Numbered from the stretch's first letter, positions 32,728-44,242 are shown. The stretch is DNA of 64,000 bases from Auriscalpium vulgare (GCA_019915015.1 JAHBBC010000007.1:1612001-1676000), one strand, 5' to 3'. Made by a program: numbers and translations. The notes: generated by a model not told the origin, from the sequence alone.

Positions 32728-33810
32728 TGACCGCGATGTGCCTCACCTTCGACAGCATCCAGCGCACCGCAATCAAGCTGCGCGACAACACGCTCGCGCG
32801 TGCGCAGCGCGCTGTCATCGACGTGCTCAAGGCGGGCCCCGTTCCGCGCCATGTCGCATTCGTGATGGACGGGAACCGCCGCTACGCACGCAGCCAGGGC
32901 ATGCACGTCCTGCGTGGGCACGAGGACGGGTTTCTCGCACTGCGCAGGGTGCGTGTGCCGCTCCCTTGGATGAAGGTGCGAGCTGACCGTCGTTTGTATA
33001 GGTGCTGGAGATATGCTTGCTGCTGGGCATACGCTGCGTCTCCGTATACGCGTTCTCGATCGACAACTTCAAGCGCTCGCAGGAGGAGGTCGACGGGCTA
33101 ATGCACCTCGCGGAGGTGCGGCTCCTCGAGCTCTGCGAGCACGGGTATGTGTTCTCCATCCCGTCAACGTCGTTCTCCGCGTTGACGCGGCGCTGCAGCG
33201 GCGTGCTACAGGAGTACGGTGTTCGGCTGAATGCACTGGGCAAGATTGATCTCTTCCCGCCAAATGTGCAGGCCGCCGTGCGCCGAGCCGAGGAGCTGAC
33301 TAAGGACAACGACAAGTGGGCGCTTTTCCTCCTTCTCACCGCGTAGCCTGCTCATCGGACGGCAGGGCAATCCTCAATCTGTGTATGCCATACACCGCGA
33401 CAGACGAAATAAAGACGGCCGTCGAGTCCGCTGTCCAAGACGCGCTCAAGGCCAGTCAGACGCCAGCGTACGTGGTCCATCCTGACACGCACTCACCATC
33501 TGGAACGAAACGCAGCTTAATAACGGAGAAAGACATCGACGACCGCCTGATGACGTCGCGCGTGGGCAGTCCGCCGCTCGACATCCTCATCCGCACGAGC
33601 GGCGTCAAGCGCCTGAGCGACTATCTCTTGTGGCAGGTGCGTCGCGCCTCCCTGACGTCGGGCGCCGGGCGCCGGCTGACGTCTCCATTCCAACTTCAGT
33701 GCGCCGAGGACACGCAAATACAGTTCATCAACACGTACTGGCCCGACATAAGCTTGTTGGACATCGTGCCCATCATGCTAGACTACCAGCGCAAGGTGTG
33801 GTGCACGTAA
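32728..33810 (+). CDS. RER2: cis-Prenyltransferase (dehydrodolichyl diphosphate synthase)
   Basis: Makes the polyprenyl diphosphate precursor of dolichol for N-glycosylation and GPI anchors. It starts MTAMCLTFDSIQRTA with an amphipathic helix. It then shows HVAFVMDGNRRYARSQGM (catalytic Asp and Arg/Arg contacts), GHEDGFLALRRVLEIC, GIRCVSVYAFSIDNFKRS and EVDGLMHLAEVRLLEL. After an intron it has NALGKIDLFPPNVQ, DNDK spliced to AILNLCMPYTATDEI, and the C-terminal DILIRTSGVKRLSDYLLWQ followed by TYWPDISLLDIVPI (the conserved Sx3Rx-WQ-like motif that contacts diphosphate). The intron near 33315-33366 gives NDKAILN. An extra segment with SGTKRSLITEKDIDD precedes the C-terminal motif. The active-site Asp is present, so it is catalytic rather than a NgBR-type partner. 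The symbol is by family. Confidence 0.9.
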
Positions 33811-34315
33811 GTGATGTGTGTGCTCTTCGAATTCATACCGTCTGTCAGTATATACGTAGCATACTCTATTTGCTTGATAGTCAGTAGTGCTCTGTAGTGC
33901 TGTGATTGACGTTCAGATCAGAGCTCGCCAACATCTGTCTCCTTGTCGACCACGTCCCTGCAAACGCGACGCGAGCTCACACCCTTTCCACTCAGAATCC
34001 TAGTCGCACCGCTAGAGAATTGAACCAAAATTCCAATTACTGATAGAACAATCAAACGTATCCATATAATCAAAAGACAGGCGCTATAGGCAGCGAAGGA
34101 GTGTAATGTAAGTGTGACGTGGTTGGTATGATGCTGGCTACGAACAAGGGTCCAAGAATTCGATATTCAAACCATCCCCGGTATACTAACAATAATGCAG
34201 TGTCCTGGATTATAATCCTGATGATGTGGCTAAGGTCCGTGATGAGCCGAAGCGGGGTCCATGCGATGCGGTATGGTAACGACAATTATTTCTGGGCAGA
34301 GCGGGGAGAGGGGGA
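33811..34315. other. Intergenic spacer
   Basis: 505 bases, convergent 3' flanks of the cis-prenyltransferase (plus) and the DUF4203 gene (minus). AT-rich at 34020-34210. The longer plus-strand frame across 34119 has no family resemblance. Nothing supportable. Confidence 0.5.
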
Positions 34316-37274
34316 TCATAAACGGAAGGGGATGAAGAAGGGAAGTAAAACGCAGGGGATATTTTCTAATTCCGTGATCGCGTCCTGTATGTATACGGCA
34401 CCGTCCAGCCAGTGTGCCGTCAGCGAAGACCTTCATTTCGTCGTACACGGCATCCGTGGATGCCGATGCCATCGTTGCATACGACTGCGGCTAATTGGGT
34501 GGTGGTGCGCGACTCGCGCGCCGGTCCTCGCGCGGGCGTGTCTCAGGGAACGGCACGCCTACACGAGAGTCCCTGTTCGGCCGCATTGTTCCAGACGGAG
34601 CCGCAGGCGTGTCTGCATCTGCCTGATAGCGCTGCCAATCCTCCACCTTCAGCGTCGACATGCGGCTCGAGCGGTTCCCGCCCATCGGCGGCTCCATGTT
34701 GTTCAGCTTGTCCGCGCTCAGCGAGCGAGAATGGCGGGGCTTGCTCGATGACTCGCGCCGCGAGCGGTCGCGCGCCTCCCGGACCTTGCCTTTGACGTCT
34801 GCAGACGGCCGGCGACGGTGCCCCTCCTTGCTGGCCTGGGCGGCGGCTCGGTCTGCCTGCCGCTTGCTAACGGCGTCGCGCTCAATGGCCTTGGAGCGCT
34901 CCCAGCGTGCTTTGGCCGCATCAAGGTCGGCGTGGTCTTTCTCCGCCTGTGTCAAGGGGGCTTGGAGCTCGCGCAGCTTTTCGCGGTGCCGTTCGGCGAG
35001 CTCCTCGTATGTGACGGTGCGCGAAGGGGCGGGTGGCGGCGCCGCAACGACTTTGCGTGGCGGTAGGATCGTCGGCGGGGTGTACAATGACGAGCGCATG
35101 GGGTTGGATGAGCTCGCGCGACGATGCTCTGGCCGAGAATGGTCCCCAGCGGCTTCCGAGCTTGATCCAGGAGAAGGCGTCCGCTCCACTGCTGTGATGC
35201 CGAGCTCAAGCATGGTTTCCCGCTTTTGACGACGGTTGAGAGCTTCCTGAACGGCAGGGGGGACAGATATGCGGGGCGCGGGGCTGACAAGCGGGACTGG
35301 GGTCGTACTGATCGGTGCTGACACCCCCGAGGGTGGCTGCAGCAGCTTGCGGTCGCGCACATACGAGTCCCAATTGGCGTCGAGCAATGGGGCGCTTGTC
35401 GGCCGGCCGATGGACGAACCGGCCTGCTCCGAGAAATTGGCGACATCCATAGACTGCACTCGAGTGCGGGGGTCTTGAGAGCGCGGGGGACGAAGATGCG
35501 CGGGCGGGAGGATTGCGTTGTCAAAGCCGTAGCTGAGCGTGCGCCGGGACGTCAGAGAGGGACGGCGAGATGTAGACGAAGAAGAGTTATTCGTAGTTTC
35601 CGACTTGAGGTGATCAATGGAACGGCGGATGGACTGGATCTCCTGCAGCAACTCTTCCTTGCGCCTCAGGTCCTCCGAGTTCTCTGGAGTGGCGCTGCCA
35701 GAGTCTTTGGCGACATCCTCTGAGATATATCCAGCCGGTAACTTGCCCGTGAGGTCAGCCCCAAGATCAAGAACAGGCAGAGCACCAAGCATCTGCGAGC
35801 CGCGGGACGCGCGTCTCAAGTCGTCCTCCGGGGCACCAGCGGCTCGGAACTCGGACAGTCCAGAAGGTCGACGGGGACGGCCGCTGTAACCACTGTCATC
35901 GAGACCGGGGGAGGAAAGCCCATCGCTGTACTTCATAAGCGGCGTGCGGGAGAACTCGCTGTCTTGACGACCATGCTTGCCAAGGGTAGGGTGGTCCTTC
36001 TCCCAGTCCGCCTTCTCTTGATCGAGACGGGAAAAGCGCTCTGCCGCCTTGACTTCGTCCAGCGCCTCGCGACGGCGCTGTTCCGCCTTGATTTCCTTGA
36101 GCTTGCGCTGGAGGACACCGAGGATGCGGAATTGCACGGCCATTCCCATGAGCGAGACGGCGCCGATAAGGCCTAGTTCGACTTCCATGTTTTGCGTAAC
36201 GGGGAACTGTATGTCATGGGAGACATATTTCGTGAAGAGCGTACGGAACCCCAGGTTCCAGATGTAGAACTGCAGAGAACAATGAGATTGCACCAAGATA
36301 GACGCGGGGTGCACATACCTCCTTGAGATTGGCGGTAGTGAAGCAGTCCACGCCGAGCATGAGCGCGCTCGCGCCGACGAATGCGGTTGAGAGCAAGAGA
36401 ACGTGGTAATGGAACTTGGGCAGTGTGCACAAGACAAAGCCTACGACACCGCAGCCTGCCGACCGGCGAAATGAGCGGGAGGCGTCCGGCTAGGCGGTCG
36501 GCTAAGAGAGCGATGACGCACCAATGTACATGATCCAGCGGAGCCCGATCGAGCGTATCAAACCGCCGTCCCTGAAACACTGTATCCACAGGGCGAGCGC
36601 GAAGCCTCCCCAGGCGCCGATGAAGTACTTGGTTGCCTGCCAGAAGAAGATGGCGATTCCGCCGCCCGCGACCCCGGCTACGGAGGAGGCCAGCACGAAC
36701 ATGCCGCGAAGCGTGGGCTTGGGCGGGTTGACGGCGGGCAGGATGCCGAACTTGAGGATAAGGACGAAGCAGACGAGCGACAACGTATAGAAGCCAATCA
36801 AAAAGAAGGACGTCCTGGGAGGCCGCGTGAGCACTCGTTATCTGGGGCAGCAGGTGATACGCACCATCTGTTCTTGTGGCCGAGGAAGGCGCTGGGCAGC
36901 CCGGTGAGGATGAGGAGCGCGCCGAGGACACCAAAGGCGGCGTCGAGCTTGGTGTCGAGGACATTGGGGTCGGGCGTGGGGGTGGCGGAGGCTGTTGCGT
37001 TGGCGGATGCGTTGGCAGAGACGGTGGGGGACGGGGCGAGGGTGAGAGTGACATCAACGAGGGTGGGGAGCACGGTGGTAACTGTGACCTGCTGGTTGGC
37101 GGAGCGGATTGCGGTGGTGGTCGTGAAGAAGCTTGTCTGCTGGATGACGGTGGTGTTGGGCGTCGGGGTGGGCGTCGGGGTGAGCGAGGGGCTGGAGGAC
37201 TGTGCAGCAGCCCCGGAGACGGCGAGGAGGAGGACGATGGGGAGCGCTGCGCGCCAGAGCGGTGGGGGAGCCAT
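34316..37274 (-). CDS. TM7S3/TM198-like (DUF4203) membrane protein with long disordered tail
   Basis: It starts MAPPPLWRAALPIVLLLAVS at 37274 with a signal peptide and a Thr/Ser/Pro-rich extracellular part (about 100 residues, several sequons). It then has a set of about seven hydrophobic spans: FGVLGALLILTGLPSAFLGH, SFFLIGFYTLSLVCFVLILK, LRGMFVLASSVAGVAGG, WGGFALALWIQCF, FHYHVLLLSTAFVGASALM and LGLIGAVSLMGMAVQFRI. GLPSAFLGHKNRW is a hallmark of the TMEM198/TM7S3-like DUF4203 family. The last 500 residues are a cytosolic tail with coiled coils (LQRKLKEIKAEQRRREALDE, EEKLRELQAPLTQAEKDHAD) and Arg/Ser-rich linkers. The C-terminal end is proposed to splice RDSR to SYATMASASTDAVYDEMK and then DAITELENIP, ending at 34316. 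The alternative end is a stop near 34491. Function unknown. Confidence 0.8.
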
Positions 37275-37442
37275 GAGGGGGGAGGAGAGGGGGGAAAGGG
37301 CGCACGGCGGGCTGAAGAGCGATGAAGGGTGGAGGGAAACCCTGGGAGGACTCCATGGAGGAAGCAGCGCGGGGTTGTACGCCCGTCGTCCGGCAGAACG
37401 GCCGTCTCGCGTTTGGACATGTCTGCTCTGATCTACTGCGCC

Positions 37443-37461
37443 GCCTCGCCTCGCCTCGCCT
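37443..37461. repeat. GCCTC pentanucleotide repeat
   Basis: Four tandem gcctc-like copies in the spacer between the DUF4203 start and the helicase stop. Too short to say more. Confidence 0.7.
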
Positions 37462-37479
37462 GGCTCCCACGGCCGCGTC

Positions 37480-39336
37480 TCAGTAGAAACTCTCGTATTT
37501 TGTCGCGGCGACGCCCAGCGTGCTCAGGATGCGCATCATCTGCCCGGGCTCGTCCTTAGTGTACACCTGCCCGTCCGCACCCTCCACGTCGTGCCGCGCC
37601 TCCACCACGCTCACCACCTTCCCCCCGCGTCCACACCGCCCCACCCGCCCAGCCACATGCACGTACCCGTCCACCCTCCGACCCTCCGGCACACCCAGAA
37701 CGAACACATGCGTCAGCGCGGGAAGGTCCAGGCCCCGTGTCGATGCCAACGTGGACACCAGCAGCGTCGGCGGCGCGCTCGCTGCTCCGTGCGCCTCCCC
37801 TCGGAGCAGATGCGCTCGCCCGCGATCCGACGCCAGCAGATCCAGCCCGTGGGCATGGACCCCGAGCATCCGCAGATCGTACACCGCACGATGCACCGGC
37901 GCGGACGCCGGCAGCACCAGCAACGCGATCCGAGGAACGTCGACCGCGAATGCAGTCGCGATGCCCTCCATCAGCGCCGGATGGAACGGCGACGGTGTCA
38001 TGGAAAATCCTGTCAAACCCGAGTTGTACCGCCCGCCGTCACAAATACGACAATGACATTACTCACTTTGTATCTCCTCCTCGGACAGCTCTGGAAGCGC
38101 CGCGTCGGGGGAGGAAAAGACCTCCTCCACCACGGAAGCCTTGAGAGCATCCTCCAACTCTGCGGATGGAGCGGCTTCCACCGCGCCATCAATGTTTTTT
38201 ACGTCCCCGTCCTCCGACACGACCAATACGCAGTGTTGAATGTCGCGACCGCCAAGCACCGACGTGTCGTCTTCTTGCCCGGTGTCAAACAGCAGCGCAT
38301 CCGAGGCACTCGTCTGCCCTTTTACCTTCACCATGCTGCCCTCCCCTTTCCTGAACCAGCCGCTGCCGTACAGTGCCTGCCGCAGACCAGAATGGAACGT
38401 CGCACTGCACATCACCAGCTGCGGCAATGTGTCCCGCTCTGGCGCGTCTTCTCCGCGGGGCCTCTTCATGTCCGCCGCCATGCCCCGTGTCCTCGCGATT
38501 CGCTGCGCGAAAACACGGTTCAAGAGCTGATTCGTGGCGCTCGGATGCCGCCTCATTTTTTGCTCCGCCTTCTGGCGCGACACCTTGGACGCCTCGGAGG
38601 GAACGTGGTCGATCAAGTAATCCGCCTCGTCGACCACGATGGCAGACACCTGCCTGAGATTGAGTGCGAGTGGGTCTGCCTCCAGGACGTCGAACACGGC
38701 CTGGGGTGTTCCGATGACGATTTTGGGGCGGTGGGTGTGAAGGAGCTCCACTTGTGCGGACGTATCGCTTGAGCCTCGGACAAGAACCTGGGCAATCGAG
38801 TGCAGTGGCCATGAGGGCGCTGCAGCCTGCCAGGCGCGCTCTATCCAGTGAAGGAATTGAAACGCCAAGTCGCGGTGAGGGACAAGCAGGAGCGTGACCG
38901 ACGCGCGTTCTTGGGGCTGTATGTCGCGGTAACGACTCAGGATTGCCAACACAAGGCCGAATGACCTTCAGTTGAGGCTTCAGCATGAGATGAGATGGGC
39001 GCCGGTAGGAGCGACGACGTACTTTCCGCTGCCTGTGCGGCCCTTGAGCAGCACGTCCTTGCCGCCAATGAGGGCTGGTATAAACTCCTTCTGCGCGTCG
39101 GTTGCATCTTTGATGTGAGGGAAAGCGGAGGTAAGGCCGATGGAAACAAACTTGGAAAGCCCCAAGCCTGCGAACGCTCGAGGCGGGCGGATGTCGCGGT
39201 CGTGACTTGAGCTGCCGCGACGGACGGCAGCTACGGCGGAGCTGGCCAAGCGAACATGGCTGTGGAGATGCGGGAGTCTGTGGCTGCACGCGTGGGCGAG
39301 CAGACGCGATGACGGTAGGGAGAGAAACGTCCTCAT
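37480..39336 (-). CDS. DEAD-box RNA helicase, probably mitochondrial (MRH4-like)
   Basis: ATP-dependent RNA helicase. It starts MRTFLSLPSSRLLAHACSHR at 39336, an Arg/Leu/Ser-rich presequence. Motifs in order: Q-motif region IGLTSAFPHIKDATDAQKEF, Walker A GRTGSGKS (assembled across an intron starting after GGAAA), Ia VPHRDLAFQFL, Ib GTPQAV, DEAD box IVVDEADYLID, SAT as MCSATF, V TRGLDLP and VI HVAGRVGRCGRGG. Between motif III and the C-terminal RecA domain is a long acidic linker. The N-terminal peptide and divergent linker fit mitochondrial helicases like yeast Mrh4, which assembles the large ribosomal subunit. That assignment is inferred; the helicase class is certain. It ends KYESFY with a stop at 37480. 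It shares a 164-bp divergent promoter with the oxidoreductase. Confidence 0.88.
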
Positions 39337-39500
39337 ACACAGCACGTGAGCCCGACGCGCTTGCAAATGCGTTGTATATATCGGCATCCCGACGGACGGG
39401 CAACCTTCAATGATGTCGCGTGTGTCTCCGGGGCTCCGTGCCCCGTCGCAGAAAAGGCCGGAGCACAGCTATGCACCTTCACAGACCATCCAATCTCATC
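39337..39500. promoter_or_regulatory. Shared divergent promoter helicase/oxidoreductase
   Basis: 164 bases between outward-facing starts, with a gtatatatc element at about 39374-39382. A bidirectional promoter is inferred from layout. Confidence 0.5.
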
Positions 39501-40789
39501 ATGGCCAGCAGTTCGTCCCATCCATCCAACATTGTCATCGTCGGCGCCGGCATAATCGGCGTATCCACCGCGTACTACCTCTCCTGGGCCCTCGCCTCTG
39601 AATCCTCCCTGCCCCCCGCAATCCACCTTCTCGAATTATCCCCCACGCTCTTCTCCTCCGCTTCGGGCAACGCAGCCGGTTTCCTCGCTCGCGATTGGCA
39701 TGGGCCCGCCACCGCCTCGCTCGGCGCCCTCTCCTTCGACCTGCACCGCGCACTCGCCGAGAAGTACGACGGCGCCCGCCGCTGGGGCTACGCCGCGAGT
39801 GCCGCGTTTTCGCTGGCAAGCGTCGCCGGAGGGGAGGAGCGCGGCGAGGACTGGCTTCTCCAGGGGACGAGCCGCGCGCTCATGGCGCGCGGGCGGGGGG
39901 GCGGTGGGGACCTGCCGGCGTGGCTTGCGCAGAACAACAGTGCGAGCGTGGAGGCGCTGTCGTCGGGGGACACCACGGCGCAAGTGTACGTTCCGTCGGC
40001 AGGGTGCTATGCGCGTGCTGACCTTGCGGACGCAGGAACCCGCTGCAGCTCTGCCAGTTCCTCCTGGAGGAGTGCACGTCGCGCGGCGTGCAGCTCCACC
40101 ACCCCGCCGCCGCCACCAAAGTGCACACCTCGGCGGACAACGTGCTTACCGGTGTGGACGTTCAGCAGGCGGATGGCACCATTGCCACCCTCTCCTGCGA
40201 CGCGCTCATCCTGACCGCTGGCGTGTGGACGCCCCGCGTCTTTGCGTCGCTCTTCCCTTCCTCGCCCACCAAGCTGCCCATCACTCAGCTCTCCGGGCAC
40301 TCGCTCCTTCTGCGCTCGCCGCATTGGACAGAGACGTCCTACCTCGCGAACGGGTGCGCCGCCGCATTTGCGACCGACACGGCTGCGGGGTTCTCGCCGG
40401 AGATCTTCAGCCGGGTAGGCGGCGATATCTTTCTCGGCGGGCTCAACACGACGAGCATCCCGGTAGCAGATGTAAGGAACCCGACGCCCCCAGATGCGGA
40501 CGCGGTGGCCCAGCTGGAGGCAGTCGCGAAGCGGCTGTTGGGCACGGACGAGCTGGATGTCGTGAACGCGGGCTTTTGCCATCGGCCGGTGGCAGGAAAT
40601 GGAACCCCTTTGTTGACGAAGCTGGGCGAGAAGGAGACGGGTCTGAGGCCAGACTCTGCGGGAGGCGTCTGGTTGAGCGTGGGACATGGCCCCTGGGGCA
40701 TCTCCTTGAGTTTGGGGACAGGTCTCACCCTGGCTCAGATGGTTCTGGGGAGGTCCGCTGATGCTGATATCTCCTATCTGCACTTGTGA
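39501..40789 (+). CDS. FAD-dependent oxidoreductase, DAO family
   Basis: Two exons (39501-39985 and 40036-40789) give 412 residues. The N-terminal dinucleotide site is NIVIVGAGIIGVSTAYYL (GxGxxG); then SASGNAAGFLARDW, a substrate-domain variable part, and TAQ-V joined across a 50-nt GT-AG intron to NPLQLCQFLLEECTSRGVQL. Later motifs are ALILTAGVWTPRVF, SGHSLLLRS, FCHRPVAGNGTP and the FAD-closing SVGHGPWGISLSLGTGLTLA. This is the glycine/D-amino-acid oxidase-like fold seen in many fungal amine or amino-acid oxidoreductases, including peroxisomal sarcosine-type enzymes. The substrate cannot be read from sequence. No clear peroxisomal SKL signal; the end is ISYLHL. Complete and well conserved. 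Confidence 0.9.
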
Positions 40790-41160
40790 CTGCATAGTTG
40801 CATCTTTCTTCTCTCGAATGAGAGTCCAGTGTGTACTATCCGGATCAATGTCTAAAATAGAGTCATTATACGTGACAGTCATCTATGTATTGTACAGTAC
40901 ATGCGTAGAATGAGGTATGTAGCAATGTACAGACGGATTGTCGAGATAGCATGCGACATGCACGAATATAGTGAATTGTGAGGATGGACGAGAAGCCGGA
41001 AAGCAAGCAGAGCTCCTCACCTCGGTCTGCGATCAAGAGAGGACGAGGACGCCGTCGACGAAACGGAACTTCTCCGCGCCAAACGCCCGCGCTCGCTTTC
41101 ATCGTTGTCATCGCCTCCCTCTCTCTTTCCGGCCGCATCGCCGTCCATCCTCGCAAGTTC
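40790..41160. other. Convergent spacer
   Basis: 371 bases between the oxidoreductase end (plus) and the sugar transporter end (minus). AT-rich from 40860 to 40980, likely 3' UTRs of both. The plus-strand open frame near 40971 is antisense to the transporter tail. Nothing else. Confidence 0.5.
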
Positions 41161-43753
41161 CTATTCTTCGCCGTCCGCGATCGGCTCGTATGCCGCGCGC
41201 CCATCACCGCGACCCATGAGCCGGCTGACCCAGCTGCGGCTGGGCGGCGAGGCGGTCCTCTTGATGCCCGCGGTGTTGCCAGACCGGCGACTGCGGCTTG
41301 ACATGAGGGATGCGCGCTCCGAATCGTTCTCTTCCATCTCTTCGCGCTCATCTGCAAGACAAGTGTCAGTAGTGAAGCAAAGAAACAAGAAGCTCGAGCG
41401 TACCTTCGCCGAACACAGCATCCATCTCCTCCAAGGGAACACCCTTGGTCTCAGGATACACTACAACCCGCGGTCAGATGGCTGATTTCCATGTAAAGGA
41501 GTGATAAAACCCACGGAAGTACACTAGACAGAAATATGATTATTACCGGTACGTTGCAGGAGAAGACTAGATCGACTTACCAAGCACAAAGCTGCAGGCA
41601 CAGAAAAATCCGTGCATGGGATACAGTCGCCAACCAATAACGTCCTGGAGCACGGGCGTAACCTCTCCAACTAGGAAATTGAATGCCCAATTGGTGGCCG
41701 TGGACAACGATACTCCTTTGGCGCGCACAGTCAAAGGCAAGATCTATAAAGTATCGTGAGATGATAAAGATATGGGACAGGCGACGCATACCTCGGGAGG
41801 GTACAACCATGGCAGCGGACCCCAACTATGGGAATCACAAATTCAAAACACTCCAATACCAGAGAGCGGGGCAGGCTCACCTGTAGCCAAAGAATGCGTT
41901 GTAAACAATGACGCATACGACAACAGCTTGGGGTGTCTGTGGAATGTCGATATACATGAACCAACCCGTGGCCGCGAGAGCAATGCCCATCTGCGACGTT
42001 TGTTAGCTCCCCTTGCGGCAACAAGACGAAAAGCATGACGTACGACAACTGCTCCGGAGAGCAAGATGGAGCGCCGACCCCATCGGTCAACAAGGTACCA
42101 ACTAGCCAGTAGTCAAGAGAGAGTAGTGTCTGATACGAAAAACACGTACGTGGGGATGGTGCTGAAAAGGTAGATGATAGCATTGATGCCAGCCATTAGA
42201 ATTGCAGAGCGACCAAGCCATCCAGCCTCTGAGATACTGTAAGACAGCGACAACTCGGCAGACGTTGGTACCACTCACGCTCAAAGACGCTCGCTAACAG
42301 GTACCGTTTATAAATGTAAGAGCCTTTGGCACATACAACAGCGAGAAAGGACTTACGTGCGTAGTATGAGATAACTGAGCGAAAGTAGATAGTCAGCATT
42401 AGTCTGACCGCAGCAAGCCAGTGCAGAGCATACCATTGATCCCATTCTGCAGTACATGTGGGTGGGGTGAGTAATGCGAGAAGGTCAGAATGCCACGTAC
42501 AAGCTGCGCAAATGCTTGAGAGCTCATTGCCAAAAGGATGCGTCGCTTGTAACGCTTCCACATCGCGGCATACGTTCGCGCATCCCCACTCTCGCGCTGT
42601 ATACAATGTATCAGGTATACACATCACGCGTGGCTTCTGCAGTAGCTGACCTCCGTGATGACCCGGTCTTTGATTTCTTGAAACTCTGCTTTGGCCACGA
42701 GATCCTCTGGATCGCCGCCATGCAAGTCAGCGATGACTAGCATCCCTTCCTCGTCTCTGTCGACGTCTATGAGCCACCTGAAGAAGCACAGGGGAGTCAG
42801 TCTCGTGGTTACGTCGCAAATGCCATTTAAAGTATGTACTGACCGTGGACTCTCCGGGATTACGAGACAGCCAGCGGCGAGGATCGCTCCAATGACACAT
42901 TGAATGAACAGCGGTATCCGCCAGGACATATCCGAGTCAATGTACGAGCAGAAGTAGTCGATCCACTGGGCACACAAGGGTCAGAGATCCAAAGTCGTGG
43001 TGGAGCTAGCATCGTACGCACGACTGAAGAGGCATAGCCAAAGATGTTGCCGGTGAACTCCATGCATGCTAATGCACCTCTCTGAAAAATGTAAGTTGAA
43101 GGAAACTGACGGGAAGCGAACAGCATACGTGATCGGGTGGCGATATTTCGCTCTGGTATATGGGCACGATGGTGCTGCAGACATATCAGCGTAGAGCATT
43201 GGGATGGTTAGAGAAGACTCAACGAAAGAAGGCCAACCCCGAATCCGCTTATGATGCGGCCGACGACCATCATGAAAAACCCAGTCGTGAGGGTCTGAAT
43301 GGCGCCTCCGATTCCGAAAACAATCGCGCCAATGAATAGCGTTCCTCTTCGGCCAATGACGTCCCCTACTCGGCCGGCGGCAAGGGAGGTGACTGCAGGC
43401 CGTCAAATATGGCCCAAGTGCAGTCCTATAGACGGACGTACTGAAGGCACCAATCTCTAAGACTGCCACCATAGTTCCTGTCTCAACAGAGGTCGGTGTG
43501 TTGAAGAATTTGCGGAAGTGGGGACCGGTGATGATCCCGGACATGACGCTGCAGACTGTCAGAACACAGTCAGTCTAGGACATTCTGTGCTTACCCTTGA
43601 TCATATCCGAACTGCAGAGGTCTTTAGCTGCCGGGAGGTAGAGGAGGGGACAGCACGCACCAGGAATACGCCGAGACTAGCAAAGGCGGTGATGGAGTAC
43701 AGGAGCGGTTGGCCGACAAGCTTGCGGCGGGAACCGGGCGTCGACTGGGACAT
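41161..43753 (-). CDS. MFS sugar transporter
   Basis: Plasma-membrane hexose/disaccharide-type transporter of the sugar porter family. It starts MSQSTPGSRRKLVGQPLLYS at 43753, followed by TM1 (ITAFASLGVFL) and a 17-nt micro-exon FGYDQG at 43595-43611 joined to VMSGIITGPHFRKFFN. Motifs include GRVGDVIGRRGTLFIGA (loop 2), GRIISGFGVGLLSSIVPIYQ, PPDHRGALACMEF, VIPESPRWLID (PESPR), QLNGINVISYYA, DRWGRRSILL and PETKGVPLEEMD in the last loop. The C-terminal tail is acidic, then basic (SERASLMSSRSRRSG). Around 18 short exons with introns of 50-60 nt account for the fragmented frame. About 12 spans. The substrate (glucose, xylose, lactose or cellobiose type) is not decided by sequence. Confidence 0.9.
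43595..43611 (-). other. 17-nt micro-exon of the sugar transporter
   Basis: Read on the minus strand the exon is ttcggatatgatcaagg, between CTGCAG acceptor and GTAAGC donor, encoding F-G-Y-D-Q-G, the conserved TM1 motif of sugar porters. Without it the frame is lost. Confidence 0.85.
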
Positions 43754-43922
43754 GCTGCATGAGCTGGGGGATGGTGAGGAAGGGTAGCGGTGTGTGCAGC
43801 TGCTGGCGGTGGCCGGGTGACGGCCGTTTGCGGGGAGCTCGCGGGCTCATGCGTGGTGCGCTTCGGCCGGCGTCTGGCGTCGGCGAACGAGGCGCCAGCA
43901 CGGGTTCCCTCCCGCGTCCACC
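43754..43922. promoter_or_regulatory. Shared divergent promoter sugar transporter/MIM2-like
   Basis: 169 bases between the two outward-facing starts; no TATA box seen. Bidirectional use is inferred. Confidence 0.5.
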
Positions 43923-44242
43923 ATGCCAAAGTCTGTCGTCTCGCTCGACTCGTCCCTCTCTTCCGACGGTAGCTACGACTCGGACGACGAGTACCAGCTT
44001 GCACAAGAAGAGTGGGAGGAGAGCTTGGAGCAGCTCGCACAAATCGTCTCTGTCGTGTTCTTGCCTTTCCTTGGCAAGTGGTTGGGCAGGCGCTGGAGTT
44101 ATTGGGGTCAGTCTGGGCATACGAATGCACGTTTCAACCACTCTAAAGCTATGTGCCAGCATATGCCCGCTACGTTCGCTTCGGATTGAGTAAATCATTC
44201 GTCCTTGGAGAGCGGTCGCTCGCGAGCGCGTCACATACATGA
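43923..44242 (+). CDS. Small mitochondrial outer-membrane import protein, Mim2-like
   Basis: Two exons (43923-44106, 44160-44242) give 88 residues. The N-terminus is Ser/Asp-rich (SVVSLDSSLSSDGSYDSDDE). The core reads QEEWEESLEQLAQIVSVVFL with a hydrophobic single span continuing PFLGKWLGRRWSYW, and after the intron AYARYVRFGLSKSF. An acidic N-terminus, a WEESLEQL helix and a PF.GK..GR..YW span fit the fungal Mim2 family. Mim2 forms the MIM complex with Mim1 for insertion of alpha-helical outer-membrane proteins. Similarity is from pattern only, so function is likely but not proven. The stop is TGA 44240-44242, only 56 bases from the convergent PPR gene. Confidence 0.65.

Noticed and set aside
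34119..34751. 210-residue plus-strand open frame
   Set aside because: Antisense to the DUF4203 tail, with no domain; judged a shadow.
36173..37420. 415-residue minus-strand open frame rich in Pro/Ser/Arg
   Set aside because: Shadow of the DUF4203 N-terminal region in another frame.
39700..40761. 353-residue plus-strand open frame
   Set aside because: Shifted-frame shadow of the oxidoreductase, with Arg/Pro-rich non-protein text.
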